DNA of 64,000 bases from Desulfobacterium sp. (GTDB lineage Bacteria; Desulfobacterota; Desulfobacteria; Desulfobacterales; Desulfobacteraceae), in NCBI GenBank assembly GCA_016342325.1, contig JAEINR010000015.1:1-64000 (forward strand), given 5' to 3'. Position 1 is the first letter of the stretch, and the number at the start of each line of letters is the position of its first letter. Below the pieces are notes generated by a model that saw nothing but the letters and a program-made list of their open reading frames with translations, had not been told where the DNA came from and did no database searches. A program made the position numbers and the translations under genes. Positions 26,580 to 36,078 of the stretch are shown in pieces.

Positions 26580-26614
26580 AATCCGTCCGGCAAAACGCTT
26601 CAGCCGGACGGATT
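26580..26614. terminator. Bidirectional hairpin between trpS and the convergent gene
   Basis: AATCCGTCCGGC (26580-26591), an 11-base loop, and GCCGGACGGATT (26603-26614) form a perfect 12-pair stem followed by CATCGTTTTAATC. Placed between convergent genes, it probably ends trpS transcription and, from the other side, that of the pseudouridine synthase. Confidence 0.75.
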
Positions 26615-26630
26615 CATCGTTTTAATCCTT

Positions 26631-27323
26631 TCATCCCTTGAGGACCTTGACCTCAGCCTCGTTCAGGAACCGCCATGCCCCGTTCTTGAGTTTACCGAGC
26701 CTGACACTTCCCATCCTGATCCGTTTCAGGGTCTTGACCCGGTTCCCCGTCTCTTTCACCATCCGCCGGATCTGCCGGTTAATCCCCTGTTTTAACACGA
26801 TGTTGAAGCTGCTTTCATCAACCCGTTTCACCTTTGCCCGTCGGGTGGGCTTGCCGTCCAGGACAATGCCGTCGGCCATTCGCTTAAGGGCCTCGTTACC
26901 CATGGGTGCCATGGTTTCCACCACATACTCTTTTTCATGGTCAAAGGAGGGGTGGGAGAGTTTGTTGTGGAGCTCCCCGTCATCGGTGAGGAGCAAAAGT
27001 CCCATGGAGTCCTTGTCAAGCCGGCCGATGGGGTAAACCCGATCCTTGATATCGATGAGATCAAGGACGATGCGCTCCCCTTTGTGGGAACAGGAGGTCA
27101 CGATCCCCCTTGGCTTGTTAAGCGCAATATATATCTTTTCTTTACCAGCGGACCAGGCAATCTTTTTGCCGTCCACCTCCACCCGGTCGGATTCAGGATC
27201 GATTTTCGTTCCAAGGGAAACAATGGTCTCGTTGTTGACACGGACCCTTCCTGCAAGGATATACGCCTCCCCTTTTCGCCTGGAACACACCCCTGCCTGG
27301 GAAAGGAACTTCTGAAGTCTCAT
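26631..27323 (-). CDS. RsuA/RluB-family pseudouridine synthase
   Basis: The 230-residue protein has an N-terminal S4 RNA-binding domain (MRLQKFLSQAGVCSRRKGE) and a pseudouridine synthase domain with the catalytic-Asp motif YPIGRLDKDSMGLLLLTDDG. The C-terminus GINRQIRRMVKETGNRVKTLKRIRMG is typical of the RluB/RluE/RluF and RsuA group, which modify single uridines in 23S or 16S rRNA. The exact target cannot be read from the sequence. The start overlaps the argJ stop by four bases. Confidence 0.9.
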   Translation of the reverse strand: MRLQKFLSQAGVCSRRKGEAYILAGRVRVNNETIVSLGTKIDPESDRVEVDGKKIAWSAGKEKIYIALNKPRGIVTSCSHKGERIVLDLIDIKDRVYPIGRLDKDSMGLLLLTDDGELHNKLSHPSFDHEKEYVVETMAPMGNEALKRMADGIVLDGKPTRRAKVKRVDESSFNIVLKQGINRQIRRMVKETGNRVKTLKRIRMGSVRLGKLKNGAWRFLNEAEVKVLKG

Positions 27324-28489
27324 GAACGATAATCCGCGTTTATTTTAACGTAATTCTCTGAAAAGTCGCAAAACAGGTACCAATCGCTGTACTCTCCGAT
27401 GTTGAGGTCAAGGACAAGTTCGATCTCTTCATCCTTCATGATCTCGGCAGCCTCTATTTCAGCCGCCTTACCCAGCCACACCCCTGCCTCGACCAGGGCG
27501 ACATCGCCAAACTTCAGATCCAGTTTTTCCGGATCCATTTGAGCGCCGGATCTTCCCGCTGCGGCAACGATCCGTCCCCAGTTGGGATCCTCCCCGTAGA
27601 CAGCGGTCTTGACAAGGTTGGACTGGGCAACGGTATCAGCCACTTTTAAGGCGTCCTCCGGGGTTTTGGCACCCTTCACAAGGATTTTGACAAGTTTGGT
27701 GGCCCCCTCCCCGTCCCTGACTACTTTCTTGGACAGATCAAGGAGCACCTCGTCCAGGAGTCGCTGGAATTCAATGGAGTCGTCGCTGTCCTCCAAAACC
27801 GCATTTGACATGCCGTTGGCAAGGGCAACCACGGTATCGTTGGTGCTGGTGTCCCCATCCACGGATATTCGGTTAAAGGAACGGTCACACGCCTTTTTCA
27901 GGCAGGCCTGGAGCGATGTGGATGGAATATCAAGGTCGGTCATCACAAAGGCAAGCATGGTGGCCATGTTCGGCTTGATCATGCCCGAGCCCTTGGCAAC
28001 CCCGGTAATGGTGAACTCGCCGCCCTTGACCCGGCAGGTTCGGGTGGAGATCTTAGGCGACAGATCCGTGGTCAGGATGGCCGTTGCAAAGGCTTCAGTG
28101 CCATCACTCCCCATGTTGCTGACAAGCTCGGGAATGCCTTTTTCGATCTTGTCCATGGGAAGGGGCGCGCCGATCACCCCGGTGGACGAGACCATGACAA
28201 GCTCCGGTGGGATGCCCAAAGCTCTAGCGGCAAGGACCGCTGTTTTTTCCGCATCCGCAAGCCCCTTTGTTCCGGTAAAGCAGTTGGCATTGCCGGAATT
28301 CACCACAATGGCCTGGCAAAGCCCGGTTTTTATCCGTTCCCGGCCAAGGACCACCGGGGCTGCAACCACCTGGTTCTGGGTAAAAAGCGCTGCCGCACGG
28401 GCAGGCCTTTCGGAAAAGATAATGCCGAGATCCATGGCATCCTTGGTCTTTATCCCGGCCTTGATTCCGCTGAACTTAAAGCCTTTCAT
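27320..28489 (-). CDS. argJ: Glutamate N-acetyltransferase (ornithine acetyltransferase)
   Basis: Transfers acetyl between N-acetylornithine and glutamate in the cyclic arginine route; some family members also use acetyl-CoA. I choose the ATG at 28489 (MKGFKFSGIKAGIK), with AGGAGAAC just upstream. The 389-residue precursor self-cleaves before the Thr of the conserved MATML motif, visible in IKPNMATMLAFVMTD. Further signatures are NSGNANCFTG and DGDTSTND. Downstream it is coupled to a pseudouridine synthase gene, an uncommon partner. Confidence 0.95.
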   Translation of the reverse strand: MKGFKFSGIKAGIKTKDAMDLGIIFSERPARAAALFTQNQVVAAPVVLGRERIKTGLCQAIVVNSGNANCFTGTKGLADAEKTAVLAARALGIPPELVMVSSTGVIGAPLPMDKIEKGIPELVSNMGSDGTEAFATAILTTDLSPKISTRTCRVKGGEFTITGVAKGSGMIKPNMATMLAFVMTDLDIPSTSLQACLKKACDRSFNRISVDGDTSTNDTVVALANGMSNAVLEDSDDSIEFQRLLDEVLLDLSKKVVRDGEGATKLVKILVKGAKTPEDALKVADTVAQSNLVKTAVYGEDPNWGRIVAAAGRSGAQMDPEKLDLKFGDVALVEAGVWLGKAAEIEAAEIMKDEEIELVLDLNIGEYSDWYLFCDFSENYVKINADYRS

Positions 28490-28572
28490 ATGTTCTCCTG
28501 TCAAGATAGAGTGTTGTTTTTCAATAATAGCCTGCAATCATACACCCCAGCAAAGAATTTGGAAATATTTTG

Positions 28573-28627
28573 TTGACAATACTGTCAAACAAACACCCTT
28601 GACAGGGTTCGCACCGTGCGATAACTA
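28573..28627 (+). promoter_or_regulatory. Operator-like palindrome and promoter-like elements before the beta-helix gene
   Basis: TTGACA-ATAC-TGTCAA (28573-28588) is a perfect inverted repeat. A second TTGACA (28599-28604) is followed after 17 bases by TAACTA (28622-28627), a weak -10. The arrangement suggests a regulated promoter for the accessory genes downstream, but the -10 match is poor. Confidence 0.35.
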
Positions 28628-28672
28628 TAAAATTAAATAAGTAATAATGGTCACTAAAACGGGGGGAAAGCA

Positions 28673-31009
28673 ATGGATCTCTTGCACCATATGTCTCCGG
28701 GGAACCCAAGGGTTCTTCTCCGCCGAGGCTGGGCAGCCGCCAGCCTTTACCTGATCGGTTTTTTGCTCATTCTGCCCGTAATTTCAAGCGCAGAGACCCT
28801 TGTCACGGGAAACATCCCAGAAAATACGATTTGGACTGTCAGCGGAAGTCCCTATGTTGTCACCGGGGATGTCACGGTGTATCACCCTGTAGCCGGTGGG
28901 GTTTCCATCGCCACCCTCACCATCGAACCAGGGGTAACGGTCCGCTTCAGGCCCAACACCCGTCTTGCCGTGGGGCACTACAACAACTTTGGCGCCCTGG
29001 TGGCCCGGGGAACGCCCGAGGCCCCCATCATCTTCACCTCGGACGCAACCACTCCCCAACCCGGGGACTGGAAAGGTCTATGTTTTGACAATGCCACAGA
29101 TGATGATACAACCGTGCTTGAGCACTGCGTGGTCGAATATGCCGGAAAAACCCATAATGCCGGCATTTATTGCAGTTACGCATCCCCCACTTTCAGAAGT
29201 TGTATCATAAGAAACAGCAGCGCCCACGGCATCTATCTCAACAGCAACGCCAACCCGGTCATCGGGGGAGAAGGAGCCGGCAACACCATCACCGGCAACG
29301 CCGCCTACGGCATTTACGCCGCCAATACAGCTTCAACGCCAATCATTACCCACAACACCATCTCCTCCAACGGTTCTTTTCCCATCCGCATCGGAGCCGA
29401 CAAAACCGTATCTGACAACTCCTTTTCCGAAAACAATCATCAGGCCATTGAATTAATAGGCGGCTCGATTTCAGCAGATACTTCCTGGACCGACCAAGGG
29501 GTGCCGTACATCGTCACCAGCGACATCACAGTCCAGCAGGCCAGCCTGACCGTGGCTCCGGGAGTAACGGTCCGCTTCAGGCCCAACACCCGTCTTGCCG
29601 TGGGGCACTACAACAACTTTGGCGCCCTGGTGGCCCGGGGAACGCCCGAGGCCCCCATCATCTTCACCTCGGACGCAACCACTCCCCAACCCGGGGACTG
29701 GAAAGGTCTATGTTTTGACAATGCCACAGATGATGATACAACCGTGCTTGAGCACTGCGTGGTCGAATATGCCGGAAAAACCCATAATGCCGGCATTTAT
29801 TGCAGTTACGCATCCCCCACTTTCAGAAGTTGTATCATAAGAAACAGCAGCGCCCACGGCATCTATCTCAACAGCAACGCCAACCCGGTCATCGGGGGAG
29901 AAGGAGCCGGCAACACCATCACCGGCAACGCCGCCTACGGCATTTACGCCGCCAATACAGCTTCAACGCCAATCATTACCCACAACACCATCTCCTCCAA
30001 CGGTTCTTTTCCCATCCGCATCGGAGCCGACAAAACCGTATCTGACAACTCCTTTTCCGAAAACAATCATCAGGCCATTGAATTAATAGGCGGCTCGATT
30101 TCAGCAGATACTTCCTGGACCGACCAAGGGGTGCCGTACATCGTCACCAGCGACATCACAGTCCAGCAGGCCAGCCTGACCGTGGCTCCGGGAGTAACGG
30201 TCCGCTTCAGGCCCAACACCCGTCTTGCCGTGGGGCACTACAACAACTTTGGCGCCCTGGTGGCCCGGGGAACGCCCGAGGCCCCCATCATCTTCACCTC
30301 GGACGCAACCACTCCCCAACCCGGGGACTGGAAAGGTCTATATTTTGACAACGCCACCAATGATGATGCCACGGTGCTTGAGCACTGCGTGGTAGAATAT
30401 GCCGGAAAAACCCATAATGCAGGCATCTATTGCTATTACGCATCCCCTGTTATTAAGAGTTGTATCTTGAGGAACAGCAGTCATTCCGGCATCTATCTTT
30501 TCGGAAGCGGCTGCGATAATATAGTTCTTCTTTTCAATACTTTGGCTTACAACCGCTACGGAGTTTATGCCTCAGGGCGCGCCCTTCCCGTGATTCAGAA
30601 CAACAACTTCATCGGCAACACCCTCTATGGTATCTACAATGACGGCGCCTCGAAAATCAATGCGGAAGCCAACTGGTGGGGGGATCTCCAGGGCCCGAAC
30701 CTTTCCGGAGACAAGATCCACGGCAACGCAGAGCCGGCTCCCTGGCTGATCGGCATCATCGACGAGATCATCTTTCCCGGAACCTCCGAGGATTCCGATG
30801 GAGACGATCTGCCTGACTCATGGGAGAACTCCCATTTCGGCAATCTTGCCCCCGGCTCCTATGACGATCCGGACAATGACGGTGTTCCCAACTTTCTGGA
30901 ATTCCTGATCGGCGCCCGGCCTGATGCCGCCGAGGCCATCCCCTGCAGGCTGCTCGATTTCCAGTTCAACGGGACCGGCAGGACAGCGGCTGTCACATTC
31001 GATAATTAA
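28673..31009 (+). CDS. Secreted right-handed beta-helix repeat protein
   Basis: The 778-residue protein has a Sec-type signal peptide (residues 1-39; RRGWAAASLYLIGFLLILPV, cleavage near SSA-ET). The body is built of parallel beta-helix (PbH1/NosD-like) turns with recurring N/S-rich motifs such as CIIRNSSAHGIYL and HNTISSNG. A 210-residue block is present twice in full and a third time in part, identical at the DNA level. The C-terminus has DxDxDxxPD calcium-binding-type repeats (DSDGDDLPDSWE, DDPDNDGVPNFLEF). No catalytic residues are recognised. It is probably exported or surface bound; its role is unknown. The Rhs gene begins 34 bases later. Confidence 0.85.
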   Translation: MDLLHHMSPGNPRVLLRRGWAAASLYLIGFLLILPVISSAETLVTGNIPENTIWTVSGSPYVVTGDVTVYHPVAGGVSIATLTIEPGVTVRFRPNTRLAVGHYNNFGALVARGTPEAPIIFTSDATTPQPGDWKGLCFDNATDDDTTVLEHCVVEYAGKTHNAGIYCSYASPTFRSCIIRNSSAHGIYLNSNANPVIGGEGAGNTITGNAAYGIYAANTASTPIITHNTISSNGSFPIRIGADKTVSDNSFSENNHQAIELIGGSISADTSWTDQGVPYIVTSDITVQQASLTVAPGVTVRFRPNTRLAVGHYNNFGALVARGTPEAPIIFTSDATTPQPGDWKGLCFDNATDDDTTVLEHCVVEYAGKTHNAGIYCSYASPTFRSCIIRNSSAHGIYLNSNANPVIGGEGAGNTITGNAAYGIYAANTASTPIITHNTISSNGSFPIRIGADKTVSDNSFSENNHQAIELIGGSISADTSWTDQGVPYIVTSDITVQQASLTVAPGVTVRFRPNTRLAVGHYNNFGALVARGTPEAPIIFTSDATTPQPGDWKGLYFDNATNDDATVLEHCVVEYAGKTHNAGIYCYYASPVIKSCILRNSSHSGIYLFGSGCDNIVLLFNTLAYNRYGVYASGRALPVIQNNNFIGNTLYGIYNDGASKINAEANWWGDLQGPNLSGDKIHGNAEPAPWLIGIIDEIIFPGTSEDSDGDDLPDSWENSHFGNLAPGSYDDPDNDGVPNFLEFLIGARPDAAEAIPCRLLDFQFNGTGRTAAVTFDN
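28934..30341 (+). repeat. Perfect 630-bp tandem repeat, 2.2 copies
   Basis: Bases 28934-29563 and 29564-30193 look identical on reading, and a third copy matches from 30194 until the first difference at 30342. The period is 630 bp (210 codons), so the frame is kept. Identity extends to silent positions, which implies recent duplication or gene conversion. Confidence 0.93.
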
Positions 31010-31043
31010 ACTTTTTTTAACAGAAACAATAAGGACGAGACCC

Positions 31044-34000
31044 TTGGAAAAATACGGAATCAATAGAACATTTCTTTCCCTGATCGTCATCTTTCTTTTC
31101 ATTCCTGCCCAGGCGTCCGGCGGATTTTCGAACTCAGCTCCCTGGCCGGAGCCCCCGGGATGGTCTTCCGATCTTCTCCAGGGTCCGGGGTCCCTTGAAC
31201 CTGGAGAAACGGCAACCTACACCTCCGCATCCGGGACATCCTTTGAAGTCGCCATGCCGGGCGGCGTATGCGGCATCATTCTCACCTACGGCGCCGCCAC
31301 GCGAAGGATTCGTTCGAACTCCGGATACTGGAAACGTATAGATCACAGGGATGCATACACAGTTTACGTTTGTACCTATCCTGCTTGTGTCTTTGGACCA
31401 GATCCGGACGATCCATGTAAAAGTTTCCAATGCGGTAATTTTTCATGGGGGTGGTCGCAACAGGAGCGAATTGAGGGAGGCTATAAATATAAAGTTCTAA
31501 CAGAATACAATTCCTATAATGACGATTGCCCATACGTTCCCACAGGCAAGTGCGAGCCTCGTCCCATAATAGATACGTACGGTTGCCCATGCGAAGGAGA
31601 ATCTACATACCAAGCGTGCAGGATGCCACCTCCATGTAATTATTCTGTTGAACTATCAGGCACCTGCATAGGAACTAATGCCGACATCTACGAATGGACC
31701 TGCAGCGGACCCTGGGCGGAACTCAACCTGGGAAACTCCTGCGGCCTGCTTGCCGGCAATCCCGTCAATGTGGGAACAGGCAACAAGTTCCAGCATGAAT
31801 CAGATCTTTCTTCCGGCATAACGCCCATGTCTCTCTCCTTTGACCGTTACTACAACAGCCAGGACAGGATGCCCCACGCCCTAGGTTTTGCCTGGACCCA
31901 CAGTTACGGCATGCACCTCAGTTTCGCCGATGAGCAATACCCCACGGTGATTGCAACAAGAAAAGATGGGAAATTGCTTCTGTTCAAAGGAGAAAACCTT
32001 GATCCCCATCCCGGGGTCAAGGAGAGACTCAGCTATGACCCGGAGAACGAAACCTTTGTCCTCACCCTTTCCAACGGTACCCGGGAGACCTATGACGGTA
32101 GCGGACGGCTTACCACCATCACGGCCCTGAACACCAACACCCAAACCCTGACCTATGTTGAAGAAGGAGTGCATGACGGTCTTCTGGAACGGGTGGCAGA
32201 CCCCTTCGGCCGCAGCATCTCGTTCACCTACAACGCCTCTAACCTCATGGAGACCCTCACCGATCCTGCCGGTACAACCATCCGGTACACCTATGACGCC
32301 GACGACAACCTGATCCAGGTGGTCTATCAGGACGATACAGCAAGAACCTATCACTACGAGGACCCAAACGACACCCACAATCTGACCGGCATCACCGACG
32401 AGAGGGGGGTGCGCTACGCCACCTACGCCTATGACGACCAGGACAGGGCGATATCGAGCTCCCATGCCAGCGGAGCCGACAAGGTCCAGGTGGACTACCA
32501 TAACGGTTCCGCCTCCCAGCGCACGGTCTTGGATGCCAATGGCAACGCCGGCAGTTACACCATTAAAACCATGGACGGATTGGCCCTGCCCCAAACGGTA
32601 ACAGGCGGTTGCTCCGGGTGCGGAGGCGGAGAATCGACCAATTACACCTATAATGCGGATCACACTATCCAATCAGAAACCAGGGACGGCGTCAAAACCG
32701 CTTACACCCGGGACGACCTGGGCAACATCCTGACCCGCACCAGGGCCGGGGGCACGGTTGATGAACGGATCACCACCTACACCTATGTCCCGAACACCCG
32801 TCTTCAGGCCTCGGTGTCGGAACCGAGCACCACCCAGGGCCAATTAAAGACCACGACCTATGGGTACGATGACCTGGGCAACCGCATCCAAATGACCGAA
32901 TCCGGGTTTGCCGGAGACACCCCCTACAGCCGGGTCACGACCTGGCATTACAACGCCCATGGCCAGGTCACCCTGATGGACGGTCCCCTTCCCGGCCTCC
33001 AGGATGCCGCCACCTTTACCTATGACGATGGGGGTAACCTCGTTTCCACCACAGCAGGAGATCTGCTCACCACCACCTACGAGGACCACGACGCCTTTGG
33101 AAACCCGGGCAGGAGAGTCGATCCCAACGGCCATGCCACCCTGAACACCTATGACCTTCGTGGAAGGCTCCTCACCACCATCACCGATGCCGGGACCACC
33201 CAGTATACCTACGATTCCATGGGGAACCTTGTCCGGGTAGACCCGCCCGGAGGAGGCTATCTCATCCACACCTATGACGACGCCCGCCGCCTGGTCAGCA
33301 CCACCAACGCCCTGGGCGAAGCCATGGCCCGGGAGTACGACGCCGCCGGCAACCGGATCAAGGAGACCATCTTGGATGCCCAGGGGAGCGTCACCCATAC
33401 CCTGGGGTACGAGTATGACGCTGCCAACCGGCTGATCCGGACCGTATATCCCGACCTTTCCGGGGAAGAGCGGACCTACGACACCCAGGGCAACCCTGCA
33501 ACCACCCGGGATGCGAATGGCAGGGTCACCACCTTTGACTACGACGGCCTCAACCGGCTCATCAGCGTCACCCGGCCCGGCGAGGTGATTACCTCCTATG
33601 CCTATGACGGCAACGGCAACCTGGTCTCGGTGACCGACGGGGAGAACCGGGAAACCACCTACTCCTTTGATGATGCAGGCCAGGTAATGACCATCGTCTC
33701 CCCGGATACCGGCACCACGGATCATGGGTATGACGAGGCCGGCCGCCTGACATTTAAAACAACCAACAGCGGAAAGACCACCTTCTATCTCTATGACGGC
33801 CTTGGAAGAATAACCAAGACACAGACCGAAAGCGAGACCACCACCTTTACCTATGATGGAGGCACCAACGGCATGGGCCGACTCACCAACGAGACCGGCC
33901 CGGGCTATAGTTACGACCATGCATATGATGCCATGGGCAACCCCATGGCGGTCACCCAGACCGTGAACGGGGTCAGCCGCCTCATCGGATACGCCCATGA

Positions 34001-35480
34001 CGCTAACGGCAACCTCACCGCCATGACCTACCCAGACGGCAGGACCCTCACCTTTGAATATGATATCCTGGGACGACAGATCCGGGTAACCACCCACAAG
34101 GACGGGGTAGACACCCTCCTTGCGTCGGGCATCGGGTACATCCCCTTTGGTCCCGCAAACGCCATGACCCTAGGAAACAGTATCCCCGTCGAAAAGGAAT
34201 TTGACCACCGCCGTCAGCCCAGCCGCATCCGGGCTGGAACGGTCCTGGATCTTCAATACGCCCGGGACACCGCAGGCAACATCACGGCCATCACCGACCT
34301 GCTGGATACCACCCGGAACCAAACCTTTGAGTACGATGAGCTTGATCGCCTGGTGTCCGCCCAGGGCATTTACGGGAACTATGGCTATACCTACGACAAA
34401 ACCGGCAACCGGCGCACCCGCTCCATGGGCAGCCTGTCCGAGACCTACGCCTATGAAAAAGGCACCAACCGGATCAAGAGCGTCCGGGGGGAGGTTTCAA
34501 AACTCTTTGTTCACGATGCCGACGGCAATGTAAAGAACGTCATTGAAGCCAACCGTTCCCCGTCCGCCCTAGATCAGGCCGATTACCTCTACAACGCCAG
34601 CGGCCAGCGGATCAGAAAAACCGTTGACGGGGTGACCACGATCTATCATTATGCCCCCAACGGCAACCTGATTGCGGAGACTGATGCATACGGCAACCAA
34701 ATTAAATCCTATGTATGGCTTCACGGACGGCCCCTTGCCATGATCGACGCCGACCAGAACGTCTGCTACGTTCATAACGACCACCTTGGCACGCCCCGGA
34801 AGATGACCAACGCCGCCGGGACAGTGGTCTGGGCGGCTGATTACCGGCCTTTCGGCGAAGTTGACATCACCACGGCTGCCGTTGAAAACAATCTGCGTTT
34901 CCCCGGCCAATACTATGATTCTGAAACCGGACTGCACTACAACTGGAATAGATATTATGATCCGAAAATCGGAAGGTATTCGACACCTGATCCGGCAGGA
35001 ATTAACGGTGGTATAGACCTATATCTCTACGCAAATTGTAATCCGCTTCGGGACTATGATTACGAGGGGTTGGCTTGTAAACGATCTACAGATTGGGAAC
35101 CGATAACTGTTTTAACAAACTCGAACTCAAATGAAATATTGATATCCAGTATTATTAATAAAAAGTGGCGACTTGCCAGAGTGTGGGATGTCGTCCCTAT
35201 GGCATATGGAACGACTAATTCTGCACTAAATTGTGCTTGTGAATGGAAACCAATTGGTTGTACTCGAAAATCATTGTATGAAAAGCCAATTCCACATAAA
35301 GCCACATTCAAATGCGATAATGGAGATTGCCGTGAGTGGGAAGAAACAAGGTATAAAGATCTGTATAAGCGTATTGATATAGAAGAAGACATTTCTTGCT
35401 TGTTTTCTGTCAGAAATAAAATCACATATGGTATTCCATCAGGACAAGGTTGCAGTTGCGAGAATGTTCCACCGCAATAA
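31044..35480 (+). CDS. Secreted Rhs/YD-repeat protein with variable Cys-rich C-terminus (candidate polymorphic toxin)
   Basis: I choose the TTG at 31044 (RBS AAGGACGAG; then a signal peptide FLSLIVIFLFIPAQASGG), since earlier codons overlap the beta-helix gene. The 1478-residue protein has a Cys-rich N-terminal region, a DUF6531-like segment (about 233-330; NPVNVGTGNKF), and many YD repeats (YDxxGNL). The Rhs core end follows (about 1246-1342; HNDHLGTPRKM, DYRPFGEV, ETGLHYNWNRYYDPKIGRY). After it come about 136 residues with nine cysteines and AT-rich codons, unlike the rest. By analogy with polymorphic toxins this tail is the effector; no toxin fold is recognised. Export appears Sec-dependent. 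Confidence 0.85.
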   Translation: MEKYGINRTFLSLIVIFLFIPAQASGGFSNSAPWPEPPGWSSDLLQGPGSLEPGETATYTSASGTSFEVAMPGGVCGIILTYGAATRRIRSNSGYWKRIDHRDAYTVYVCTYPACVFGPDPDDPCKSFQCGNFSWGWSQQERIEGGYKYKVLTEYNSYNDDCPYVPTGKCEPRPIIDTYGCPCEGESTYQACRMPPPCNYSVELSGTCIGTNADIYEWTCSGPWAELNLGNSCGLLAGNPVNVGTGNKFQHESDLSSGITPMSLSFDRYYNSQDRMPHALGFAWTHSYGMHLSFADEQYPTVIATRKDGKLLLFKGENLDPHPGVKERLSYDPENETFVLTLSNGTRETYDGSGRLTTITALNTNTQTLTYVEEGVHDGLLERVADPFGRSISFTYNASNLMETLTDPAGTTIRYTYDADDNLIQVVYQDDTARTYHYEDPNDTHNLTGITDERGVRYATYAYDDQDRAISSSHASGADKVQVDYHNGSASQRTVLDANGNAGSYTIKTMDGLALPQTVTGGCSGCGGGESTNYTYNADHTIQSETRDGVKTAYTRDDLGNILTRTRAGGTVDERITTYTYVPNTRLQASVSEPSTTQGQLKTTTYGYDDLGNRIQMTESGFAGDTPYSRVTTWHYNAHGQVTLMDGPLPGLQDAATFTYDDGGNLVSTTAGDLLTTTYEDHDAFGNPGRRVDPNGHATLNTYDLRGRLLTTITDAGTTQYTYDSMGNLVRVDPPGGGYLIHTYDDARRLVSTTNALGEAMAREYDAAGNRIKETILDAQGSVTHTLGYEYDAANRLIRTVYPDLSGEERTYDTQGNPATTRDANGRVTTFDYDGLNRLISVTRPGEVITSYAYDGNGNLVSVTDGENRETTYSFDDAGQVMTIVSPDTGTTDHGYDEAGRLTFKTTNSGKTTFYLYDGLGRITKTQTESETTTFTYDGGTNGMGRLTNETGPGYSYDHAYDAMGNPMAVTQTVNGVSRLIGYAHDANGNLTAMTYPDGRTLTFEYDILGRQIRVTTHKDGVDTLLASGIGYIPFGPANAMTLGNSIPVEKEFDHRRQPSRIRAGTVLDLQYARDTAGNITAITDLLDTTRNQTFEYDELDRLVSAQGIYGNYGYTYDKTGNRRTRSMGSLSETYAYEKGTNRIKSVRGEVSKLFVHDADGNVKNVIEANRSPSALDQADYLYNASGQRIRKTVDGVTTIYHYAPNGNLIAETDAYGNQIKSYVWLHGRPLAMIDADQNVCYVHNDHLGTPRKMTNAAGTVVWAADYRPFGEVDITTAAVENNLRFPGQYYDSETGLHYNWNRYYDPKIGRYSTPDPAGINGGIDLYLYANCNPLRDYDYEGLACKRSTDWEPITVLTNSNSNEILISSIINKKWRLARVWDVVPMAYGTTNSALNCACEWKPIGCTRKSLYEKPIPHKATFKCDNGDCREWEETRYKDLYKRIDIEEDISCLFSVRNKITYGIPSGQGCSCENVPPQ

Positions 35481-35515
35481 AATTATCCATACAGCTTACA
35501 ATCAAAGGAGTTGGC

Positions 35516-36040
35516 ATGAAAAGCAAAAATAAAATTTGTTGTTTTTTTGTTCTGATTTCAATTTTATTTTTATCTGGATGTACCAGTACAGAAACAAGTA
35601 TAGAGAAACAACAAGTTAATGAGTTTAAAAATTTCCAACCACCTGTCTATATGACCGCAGTGAATATAAAAGAAAAATTTTATAAAAAACATCTTATTAA
35701 AAAAGTAAGATACAATATCAAAATGACCTATCCGGCTGAAGAAATAATTAAATTTTATGACGATGAAATGTCGAACAATCATTTTGAACCCTTTTTTGAT
35801 TCTTCTTATAAAGAGAACAATCGGAAATGGAATTCCTATGTCGATGGAACCATTGAAGATGAACCATATGTCATTATTCACAACATGAGTTGGACGAACC
35901 AAAACCAAACCCAAAGGGCCACGTTAGTATTGAAATACTACTGGCGTAATAAAGAAAAACGAATTGTATTAAATGACAATCAGGATTTAAACGTTGAATT
36001 TAGAATCCAGCCATTTTATATGGAACCTCCCCAAAAATAG
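35516..36040 (+). CDS. Hypothetical lipoprotein, candidate Rhs immunity or accessory protein
   Basis: A 174-residue protein with a lipoprotein signal peptide (FFVLISILFLSGC, lipobox LSGC at the acylated Cys). RBS AAGGAG lies five bases before the ATG. It sits 35 bases after the Rhs gene and shares its AT-rich composition with the Rhs C-terminal tail, as expected for a toxin-immunity pair exchanged together. I do not recognise a family. A lipid-anchored immunity protein would fit a toxin acting in the periplasm or at the membrane; this is inference from position only. Confidence 0.6.
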   Translation: MKSKNKICCFFVLISILFLSGCTSTETSIEKQQVNEFKNFQPPVYMTAVNIKEKFYKKHLIKKVRYNIKMTYPAEEIIKFYDDEMSNNHFEPFFDSSYKENNRKWNSYVDGTIEDEPYVIIHNMSWTNQNQTQRATLVLKYYWRNKEKRIVLNDNQDLNVEFRIQPFYMEPPQK

Positions 36041-36078
36041 CAAATTCTCAAATCAAAACAAGGGATTCAACGATAAGA

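Noticed and set aside
29170-30045. Repeated 81-codon frames inside the beta-helix gene as separate small genes.
   Set aside because: They recur only because the DNA is duplicated and are out of frame with the real gene.
28934-30341. The repeat as a CRISPR array or insertion sequence.
   Set aside because: Period is 630 bp with coding content, no spacers, no transposase and no terminal inverted repeats.
30924-31043. Start of the Rhs protein at 30924.
   Set aside because: It would overlap the end of the beta-helix gene; the TTG at 31044 has an RBS and begins a signal peptide.
31881-34097. Long open frames antisense to the Rhs gene (for example 31881-32672 and 32844-34097).
   Set aside because: They are by-products of the regular YD-repeat codons on the plus strand; they have no RBS and low-complexity Gly/Val-rich products.
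35994-36078. Start of the orphan Rhs cassette as an independent gene at 35994.
   Set aside because: These codons overlap the lipoprotein gene in another frame and have no Rhs similarity; homology begins near 36079.
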